A stretch of 64,000 bases of DNA from Herbidospora daliensis (GTDB lineage Bacteria; Actinomycetota; Actinomycetes; Streptosporangiales; Streptosporangiaceae). Below the pieces are notes generated by a model. The model did not search any database. It saw nothing but the letters and a program-made list of their open reading frames with translations, and was not told the DNA's origin. This document shows, piece after piece, positions 58,543 to 64,000 of the stretch. Each line of letters opens with the position of its first letter. Positions within the stretch are counted from its first letter, which is position 1. The stretch lies in contig NZ_BBXF01000005.1 of assembly GCF_001570585.1 (NCBI RefSeq), positions 372,001 to 436,000 of the forward strand, read 5' to 3'. Made by a program: the position numbers and the translations under genes.

Positions 58543-60395
58543 GGGTGTTCTCTTCTTCTCGGGGTGGAGGGGAGGAGTTCGTGGACGGTGACGCCCAGCC
58601 CGACGGTGTGCGCGGACCCGCGCGTGAGGCCGGCCCGCGCGATGACGGCGTCCAGCTCCGCCGCGGTGCGCAGGCCGGAGCCGTGGCTGGCCAGGGCGAT
58701 CAGGTCTTCCTCGCCGTCGTGCTCGTCGAGGGCGTCGACGTCGAAGACGTCCTCGATCAGCAGCACCCGGCCGCCGGGGACGAGGTTCTCGGCCGCCCGG
58801 CGTAGCGCGTGGGCGGCGTCGGCGTCGGGCAGGGTCTTGAAGGCACGGCTGACGAGCACCGCGTCGGCCGCCGGGCTCGGCTCGAAGACCGACTGCTCCA
58901 GCACGCCGACCCGCGCGCGTTGCCGCTCGTCGGGGATCGTGGCGGGCAGGTCGCGGCGCAGCCAGTCGGCCTGGGCGGGCAGGGCGCAGATCGTCACGCG
59001 CAGGTCTTCGTGGGCCGCGACGTACTCACGGGCGTGGGCGCCCGCGCCACCGGAGTGGATCACCAGGTGCCCGACCCCGGCGAGCAGGCCGGATGCGGCG
59101 ATCGGTCCCGCGAGCGCGGGCTGGAACTTCGCCAGGCGCTCCAGGTGACGGTCTTCGTAGTCCTGCTCGGCCCGTACGTCGGCGAAGGTCTGGCCGGTGA
59201 CCGAGGCGTAGGCGGCCCGGCCGGTGCGGACCGACTCCGTGAGGCCGTGGATCCCGAGCGTCTCGCGGCCGACCACCCCGGCGGAGTGGAGCCGGTCGGC
59301 GATGAAGTCGAGAGTGAGCACGTCGCCGACCGGCGTCAGGGCGTAGTGACCCGGTTCCGGCTCGGTCACCACGTCCAGGGTGCGCAGATAGCGCAGCAGC
59401 TTGCCCAGCGCGCGTTCGTCGGCGCCGGCCTTGGCGGCCAGCTCGGTCACGCCGGTCACGCCGCGCGAGAGCAGATCGGGAACGCCCAGCTCGACGGCGG
59501 TGCGGATCGCGACCGGCGCGACGAGCTCGGTCAGGTCGTGGAGCCGCTGGAACGGGGTGACCGTCTTCTCCGGGTCGGGCACCGCCCCGTCGGCTTCGAG
59601 GGCGACGACCGCGGAGCGACGCCAGTAGCCGGCGAAGTCGACGTCCTCCTTGGGCACGCCGCGGTCTTCGACCAGGTGCCGGCGGATGTCCCGGACGGCC
59701 GTGTGCTCACCGGCCAGCCACGCGAACACCTGGCCCGGCCACCACTCCGCGCCCCGGACGGCCTCGGTGAGCGAGCCGGGGCGGACCCAGGTCACGTCCA
59801 CCCCGGGCAGTTCGCGCAGTTCCTGACGGTATGCGTCTTCGGCGATCTCGATGAACACCTGCGCCCGCGCGTCGGGCGGGAGTTCGTCGAGCAGGCGGCC
59901 GATCGCGGGCAGCGCGGTGTCGTCGCCCGCCACGAGCAGCCAGTCGGCGCCGGCCGGGAAGTCCTTGGACGTGCTCGGGCCGCTGAGGTGGATCAGGTCC
60001 CCCGGCTGGGCGCGATAGGCCCAGGTCGTGCCGGCGCCGACGCCGTGCTTCACGAAGTCGACGTCCAGCTCGCCGGCCTCGGGGTCCCATCGGCGAACCG
60101 TGTAGGCCCTCGACAGCGGTCGCGGATCCTTGGGCACGATCAGCTTGGCCGCGCCCTGGACCGGCAGCACCGGGTCGGGCCGGCCCGGGTAGGGGAAGTA
60201 GACGGCGAGGTCGTCGTCGAAGCCCGAGGACGTGAAGGCCGGCCGCACCAAGCCGTCGGCGGTGGTGAACGCACGCAGCTGTTCGCCGCCCAGCGTGACC
60301 CGCCGCATCCCCGGGGTGACGTCGACCGTCCGGACCACCTCGACCTGGCGCAGGGTCGGCGGATGCACGGTGAGCCGGCGCGAGGTCTTGGGCAT
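58539..60395 (-). CDS. Siderophore-interacting protein (ferric reductase) fused to an O-methyltransferase-like domain
   Basis: 618 aa from the ATG at 60395, first gene of the iron operon. Residues ~1-275 form a SIP/ViuB-type reductase: the FAD domain with DDDLAVYFPYP and RPLSRAYTVRRWDPEAGELDVDFVKHG, then SIP C-terminal motifs WLLVAGDDTALPAIGRLLDELP and WLAGEHTAVRDIRRHLVEDRGVPKEDVDFAGYWR. Residues ~295-618 resemble SAM-dependent O-methyltransferases: a winged-helix dimer domain (AIRTAVELGVPDLLSRGVTGVTELAAKAG) and a Rossmann part with a poor SAM motif (VIHSGGAGAHAREY) and VPGGRVLLIEDVF. The SIP part should reduce iron(III) siderophore in the cytoplasm. The second half may modify or bind the siderophore; this is inference. 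Confidence 0.88.
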   Translation of the reverse strand: MPKTSRRLTVHPPTLRQVEVVRTVDVTPGMRRVTLGGEQLRAFTTADGLVRPAFTSSGFDDDLAVYFPYPGRPDPVLPVQGAAKLIVPKDPRPLSRAYTVRRWDPEAGELDVDFVKHGVGAGTTWAYRAQPGDLIHLSGPSTSKDFPAGADWLLVAGDDTALPAIGRLLDELPPDARAQVFIEIAEDAYRQELRELPGVDVTWVRPGSLTEAVRGAEWWPGQVFAWLAGEHTAVRDIRRHLVEDRGVPKEDVDFAGYWRRSAVVALEADGAVPDPEKTVTPFQRLHDLTELVAPVAIRTAVELGVPDLLSRGVTGVTELAAKAGADERALGKLLRYLRTLDVVTEPEPGHYALTPVGDVLTLDFIADRLHSAGVVGRETLGIHGLTESVRTGRAAYASVTGQTFADVRAEQDYEDRHLERLAKFQPALAGPIAASGLLAGVGHLVIHSGGAGAHAREYVAAHEDLRVTICALPAQADWLRRDLPATIPDERQRARVGVLEQSVFEPSPAADAVLVSRAFKTLPDADAAHALRRAAENLVPGGRVLLIEDVFDVDALDEHDGEEDLIALASHGSGLRTAAELDAVIARAGLTRGSAHTVGLGVTVHELLPSTPRRREHP

Positions 60396-60463
60396 GCGGA
60401 ACCGCACCTTCCGGTCGTTTCGAGGACAGAGGCCGCGCACCGGCGTCAGGAGGGCACGCACTG

Positions 60464-60484
60464 GTAAGGTTAGGCACACCTTAC
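60464..60484. promoter_or_regulatory. IdeR/DmdR-type iron box
   Basis: Perfect 7-bp arms GTAAGGT and ACCTTAC separated by TAGGCAC. This agrees with the remembered consensus TTAGGTTAGGCTCACCTAA except at the outer positions. It lies between the divergent siderophore operon and AraC gene, 69 and 38 bases from their starts. Iron-loaded IdeR/DmdR would repress both. Confidence 0.85.
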
Positions 60485-60521
60485 TAGGTTTGGTGTGCGC
60501 AGACTGCCGTATGGTTAGGAC

Positions 60522-62084
60522 ATGGTGCCTCCGTCGTTCCCCGCAGGCGCCGGTGACCCGCCGCCGATCCCGGCCGCGCGGTGGGGTTCGGTCGATACGC
60601 CCGTTCGACCGCTGCTGCTCTGGGTCCGCACCGGCACGGCCCACGTACGCCTCGACGACGGGCCGGCGCTCCACCTCAACCCCGGCGAAGGCGCCTGGAT
60701 CCCCGCCGACGGCTGGGCGGAGCGGTCGATCACCACCGAGCCGGGCACCGTCGCCTTCCCGCTGTTCCCCGACGTCGGCGCTTGGGGATCGTCGGACCTG
60801 ACGCGGTTCAACGTTCCCGGCGGCTGGCACGACTGGTTGATCCAGCTGTTCAACCTGCAGGTCACCCCGTTCAGCGGCCGAGGCTACTCCCCCGAGGCGA
60901 TCGAGCGGCTCCTCCGGCGTCCCGGCTCGCATGCGAGCTCAGAGGGGTTCGCCCCGGCGGCGATGCCGCGAACCCGCGGCGCCAGAGCGGTCGCCGACGA
61001 ACTTCGTCGCGACCCCGCGCTCGACCTCACGGTCGAGCAATGGGCCTCACGGGTGCTCTCCAGCCCGCGCACCCTGCGCCGTGACTTCGTCGCCGACACC
61101 GGGCTCACGTTCGAGCGGTGGCGGCTGCTCTGCCGGCTCGCCGCCGCCGTGGAGTTCCTCGCCGCCGGTTACGACCTCGACCAGGTGACCACCCGAGTGG
61201 GCTTCGCCAGCCGCAACGGCCTCACCCGGGCCTTCAAGGGACGGTTCGGACTGACCCCCCACGAGTTCGCACGGGAGCTGGCGGCCCGACCCGGCGCCGG
61301 TGGCCCGACGCAACAAGCCGCGGCGGCACGGCAGGCCGACGACCTGATCCGGATGATGCGCAAGACGGACACCCCCGCCGCGCCCGAGATGCTGCCCCCG
61401 GCCAGCACGCCGCCGCACACCAACGACGTCCACGTCCTCAGCTGGATGTACCGCGGCAGCGGCTACCTGGACATCGGCGACCACCGCTACGAGCGGGAGC
61501 GCGGAGTCGCGACCTGGATCCCCGCGGAAACCGACCACGTCACCGGCCTCCGCGAGAACTCCGTCTCCCTGCCCCTGGGCAACGCGAGCACCGGCGACCT
61601 CCAGCTGACAACGCCGCTGCAAGTACGGTTCTCACCGGCGTGGGACGACTACCTGATGTTCTGCTCCATCAGCGCCCGGTCCGCCCTGCGCCCCGACGAC
61701 CACGACCCCCGCCACATCCTCGACCTGTTCGCCGAACAGGTCGCCACGCAGCGAGCACTGTCGGTCCCGATGCCCGTCGACCCGCACGCCCGCGCGGTGG
61801 CGATGGAGTGCCTGCGCCGCATCGGCGAACCCGGCGGGACGCACGACGTCGACGCCGAGATCCACCGCGCCTTCCGCGACGAGACGGGCATGACACTGGG
61901 CCGCTGGCGTTATGCCGCCCGCATGCGCATCGCCCGCGACCTCCTCGCCGGGGGCGCCATGCCCAGCACCGTCGCCCGCCGGATCGGATACGCCCACCTG
62001 CCCACGTTCAGCGCGGCCTTCTCCCGTTTCCACGGGGTGTCGCCGCGCGAATACCAGGAGCGCGAGTCCGAACGGAACCAGTGA
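60522..62084 (+). CDS. AraC-family regulator with two complete AraC units in tandem
   Basis: 520 aa. The protein is internally duplicated. Unit 1 (~1-255) has a cupin-like sensor (VRLDDGPALHLNPGEGAWIPADG) and an AraC helix-turn-helix (LSSPRTLRRDFVADTGLTFERWR; VTTRVGFASRNGLTRAFKGRFGLTPHEF). Unit 2 (~290-520) repeats this (GSGYLDIGDHRYERERGVATWIPAET; FRDETGMTLGRWRYAARMRIA; VARRIGYAHLPTFSAAFSRFHGVSPREY). Ordinary AraC proteins have one sensor and one DNA-binding part (~250-300 aa). An iron box in front and a divergent siderophore operon suggest it senses ferric siderophore and activates uptake, as PchR does. No known ligand. Confidence 0.87.
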   Translation: MVPPSFPAGAGDPPPIPAARWGSVDTPVRPLLLWVRTGTAHVRLDDGPALHLNPGEGAWIPADGWAERSITTEPGTVAFPLFPDVGAWGSSDLTRFNVPGGWHDWLIQLFNLQVTPFSGRGYSPEAIERLLRRPGSHASSEGFAPAAMPRTRGARAVADELRRDPALDLTVEQWASRVLSSPRTLRRDFVADTGLTFERWRLLCRLAAAVEFLAAGYDLDQVTTRVGFASRNGLTRAFKGRFGLTPHEFARELAARPGAGGPTQQAAAARQADDLIRMMRKTDTPAAPEMLPPASTPPHTNDVHVLSWMYRGSGYLDIGDHRYERERGVATWIPAETDHVTGLRENSVSLPLGNASTGDLQLTTPLQVRFSPAWDDYLMFCSISARSALRPDDHDPRHILDLFAEQVATQRALSVPMPVDPHARAVAMECLRRIGEPGGTHDVDAEIHRAFRDETGMTLGRWRYAARMRIARDLLAGGAMPSTVARRIGYAHLPTFSAAFSRFHGVSPREYQERESERNQ

Positions 62085-62498
62085 CACCTCCTGATCGCGC
62101 GGGAGCCGTGCCGCGCCGGTCGTCAGGGTCTTGAGTTCTGCGTTCTCGGCGCCGCGAAAACAATTCGTTCGGGGGGATCCCCAAAGGCGCGAAAGAATTG
62201 TATTTCTGCGGCGCCATTTCATTGAACGCGAAACTGCTGGCGCGACCACACCAGAATCGTGGGCCGCCCGGATCACTCCACTACCTCTGATGATGGGCGC
62301 GAGTGACAGAATTTCGGCGTCCATATTGGCATTGATTCGACATTCCACACGTCAATCGGCCCCGCTGTCGAATGTTCACCCTCACGTGGCCACACGTTTG
62401 CGATAACCGCTGTGCGCATTTGATGACACTTCCGTGAGCCCGCCGTCAGCATGGTCGCGGGCCCGTCCCCGCACCTCGACCCGGAAGGTCTCCTGCCG
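62085..62498. other. 414-base intergenic region holding a long hairpin element
   Basis: No gene is visible. The left part contains the 68-base hairpin listed next. The rest (62216-62498) is mixed sequence, AT-richer than the flanks, presumably the promoter and leader of the nuclease gene; CGGAAGG lies 13 bases before its ATG (62499). I could not place convincing -35 and -10 boxes. Confidence 0.45.
62148..62215. repeat. Long imperfect hairpin (possible MITE-like or structured RNA element)
   Basis: The outer arms GGCGCCGC (62148-62155) and GCGGCGCC (62208-62215) pair perfectly; the stem continues with GAAA/TTTC, CAATTC (62161-62166)/GAATTG (62195-62200) and TTCG/CGAA with single mismatches. 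The loop contains the palindrome GGGGATCCCC (62173-62182). It is too long and AT-mixed for a simple terminator, though it could also end the AraC transcript 64 bases upstream. Confidence 0.55.
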
Positions 62499-64000
62499 AT
62501 GAATCTCAGGCTCCGCGCGCTCACGGGGGCTCTGGCCGCCACCATGTCAATGGCCACGCTCACCACCGCCCCCACGGCGAACGCCGCCACGATTCCGTCG
62601 CAGGGATCGGCGACGCAGCTCGACGTCGGAAACTGGAACATCGAATGGTTCGGCGCGACCGGAAACGGGCCGACCAACGAGGCGCTTCAGCAGCAGAACG
62701 CCCGCGACCTCATGGCGGGCGCCGGCATGGACGTGTGGGGCCTGGGCGAAATCGTCAGCGCCTCGGCGTTCAACACGCTCGTGGCCGGCCTGCCCGGATA
62801 CACCGGAGTGCTCGCCAACGACTCGCGGGTGACGAACGGCGCGCAGTACTACTCGGACTTCAGCAACGCCGAGCAGAAGGTCGCCCTCGTCTGGCGCGCC
62901 GGCATGGCGACTCTGGTGAGCGCGAAGGTCATCCTGACCAGCCAGAACAGCAACTTCGCCGGCCGGCCGCCGGTGGAGTTCACGTTGCGCGGCACGTTCG
63001 ACGGGGTCACGCGTGACCTCGTCTTCATCGTCCTGCACGCCAAGGCCGGGTCCGACCAGTCCGCGTGGAACCTGCGCAGCCCCGCGTCGCAGGCGCTCAA
63101 GTCGTACATCGACTCGACCCATCCCACCCAGAACGTCTTCGTCATCGGCGACTGGAACGACGACGTCGACACCTCCATCACGTCCGGGAAGGCGTCGCCC
63201 TACGCCAACTTCGTGAGCGACACCGCGCGCTACACGTTCCCGACGCGGGCCCTGTCGCTGGCGGGCGTGTCGTCGACGGCGGGCTACCCGGACTTCATCG
63301 ACCACCAGCTCATCACCAACGAGGTGCAGGCGAAGTACGTCGCCGGTTCGGCGAAGGCGTTCCAGCCCCAGGCCTACATCCCGAACTACGCGTCGACGAC
63401 CAGCGACCACTACCCGGTGTTCGCCCGCTACGACTTCGTCATCGGCGGCAGCGGCGGCTCGAACCAGCCGCCCACGGCGTCGTTCACGCACTCCTGCACC
63501 GCTCTCAGCTGCACGTTCACCGATGGCAGCACCGACTCCGACGGCACCGTCGTGAGCCGTGGCTGGACCTTCGGCAACGGCCAGACCTCGACGGCCGCCA
63601 ACCCGGCCGTGACCTACGCGTCGGCCGGAACCTACCCGGTCTCGCTGACCGTGACCGACGACGACGGCGCCACCCACACCACCACCAAGAACGTCACCAC
63701 CGGTGGCGGCGGAGCGGCCAACATCATGATCAACGAGGTGCTGGCCAACGAGCCGGGCAGCAGCACCGCCAGCGAGGCCGTCGAACTCGTGAACACGGGC
63801 GGCACGGCGATCAGCCTCGCCGGTTGGACCCTCCGGGACGGGTCGGCGGCGCGGCACACCTTCGTTTCCGGCACGACGCTCCAGCCCGGCAAGGCGATCA
63901 CCGTGTTCGGCGCGGGCTCCGCGATCCCCAGCGGCGTCGCGGGGGTGGCCGCGAGCACGGGTGACCTCAACCTGTCCAACAGCGGCGACCAGGTGATCCT
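62499..64000 (+). CDS. Secreted endonuclease/exonuclease/phosphatase-family protein with PKD and lamin-tail domains (partial, runs off window)
   Basis: At least 500 codons, open to the window end with no stop. A signal peptide (~1-31) ends NAA. The EEP catalytic domain spans ~45-310: GNWNIEWFG, the Glu in VWGLGEIV, LHAKAG, VIGDWNDD, the Asp of DFIDHQLI and TSDHYPV, which are the usual metal and general base residues, so it is probably active. A PKD domain (~325-405; NQPPTASFTHSC, GTYPVSLTVTDDDG) and a lamin-tail domain (~410 onward; MINEVLANEPGSSTASEAVELVNTGG, SLAGWTLRDGSA) follow. It may be an extracellular nuclease or phosphodiesterase used to recover nucleotides or phosphate. The C-terminus is missing from the window. 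Confidence 0.85.
   Translation, partial: MNLRLRALTGALAATMSMATLTTAPTANAATIPSQGSATQLDVGNWNIEWFGATGNGPTNEALQQQNARDLMAGAGMDVWGLGEIVSASAFNTLVAGLPGYTGVLANDSRVTNGAQYYSDFSNAEQKVALVWRAGMATLVSAKVILTSQNSNFAGRPPVEFTLRGTFDGVTRDLVFIVLHAKAGSDQSAWNLRSPASQALKSYIDSTHPTQNVFVIGDWNDDVDTSITSGKASPYANFVSDTARYTFPTRALSLAGVSSTAGYPDFIDHQLITNEVQAKYVAGSAKAFQPQAYIPNYASTTSDHYPVFARYDFVIGGSGGSNQPPTASFTHSCTALSCTFTDGSTDSDGTVVSRGWTFGNGQTSTAANPAVTYASAGTYPVSLTVTDDDGATHTTTKNVTTGGGGAANIMINEVLANEPGSSTASEAVELVNTGGTAISLAGWTLRDGSAARHTFVSGTTLQPGKAITVFGAGSAIPSGVAGVAASTGDLNLSNSGDQVI

Overview
The window is high-GC DNA with many GTG and some TTG starts, ATGA/GTGA stop-start overlaps, an IdeR/DmdR-type iron box and typical actinobacterial promoters. 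This points to a filamentous actinomycete, possibly Streptosporangiales; the genus is not resolved. No rRNA, tRNA, CRISPR array, insertion sequence or prophage was seen.

Left part (1-17.4 kb): a decayed GH29 fucosidase/ricin-lectin remnant is followed by a YcnI/YcnJ-like copper pair. Next comes a uronate catabolic locus: a tautomerase, an IclR regulator, kduI, kduD, a five-part ABC sugar-acid importer set (lipoprotein, two permeases, fused ATPase) and an aldehyde dehydrogenase. A very large secreted protein joins ThuA, copper-radical (galactose/glyoxal oxidase) and LamG domains. A repeated motif, TTCACATA-N3-GA(A/C), lies at the promoters of the tautomerase, of kduI and probably of the oxidase, so they may form one IclR regulon.

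Middle (17.4-45 kb): a MarR/FAD-monooxygenase divergent pair, a membrane protein, and a NarL-type two-component system. Then comes the most unusual part, a compact operon at 23.2-36.7 kb of six genes. They encode a 1111-aa protein, a 61-aa protein, a LamG protein with a tail-fibre-like end, a ComEC-type metallo-beta-lactamase-fold protein, a 1461-aa DUF6603-like beta-rich protein and a 577-aa protein. None has a visible secretion signal, and the function is unknown. After it lie an orphan histidine kinase, a serine hydrolase/MerR pair with a perfect operator, and two secreted repeat proteins.

Right part (44.3-62.1 kb): metal homeostasis. A His-rich small protein with an ArsR-type repressor sits next to a five-gene nickel/peptide-type ABC importer preceded by a Zur-like box. 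Upstream, an eight-gene operon starts at an iron box: a siderophore-interacting reductase fused to a methyltransferase, a ferric-siderophore importer, a Fes-like esterase, and a heterodimeric ABC pair whose two ATPase halves complement each other. A tandem-duplicated AraC regulator is divergent from it. No siderophore biosynthesis gene is present, so uptake of foreign siderophores or synthesis elsewhere in the genome is likely. The window ends inside a secreted endonuclease/exonuclease/phosphatase protein with PKD and lamin-tail domains.
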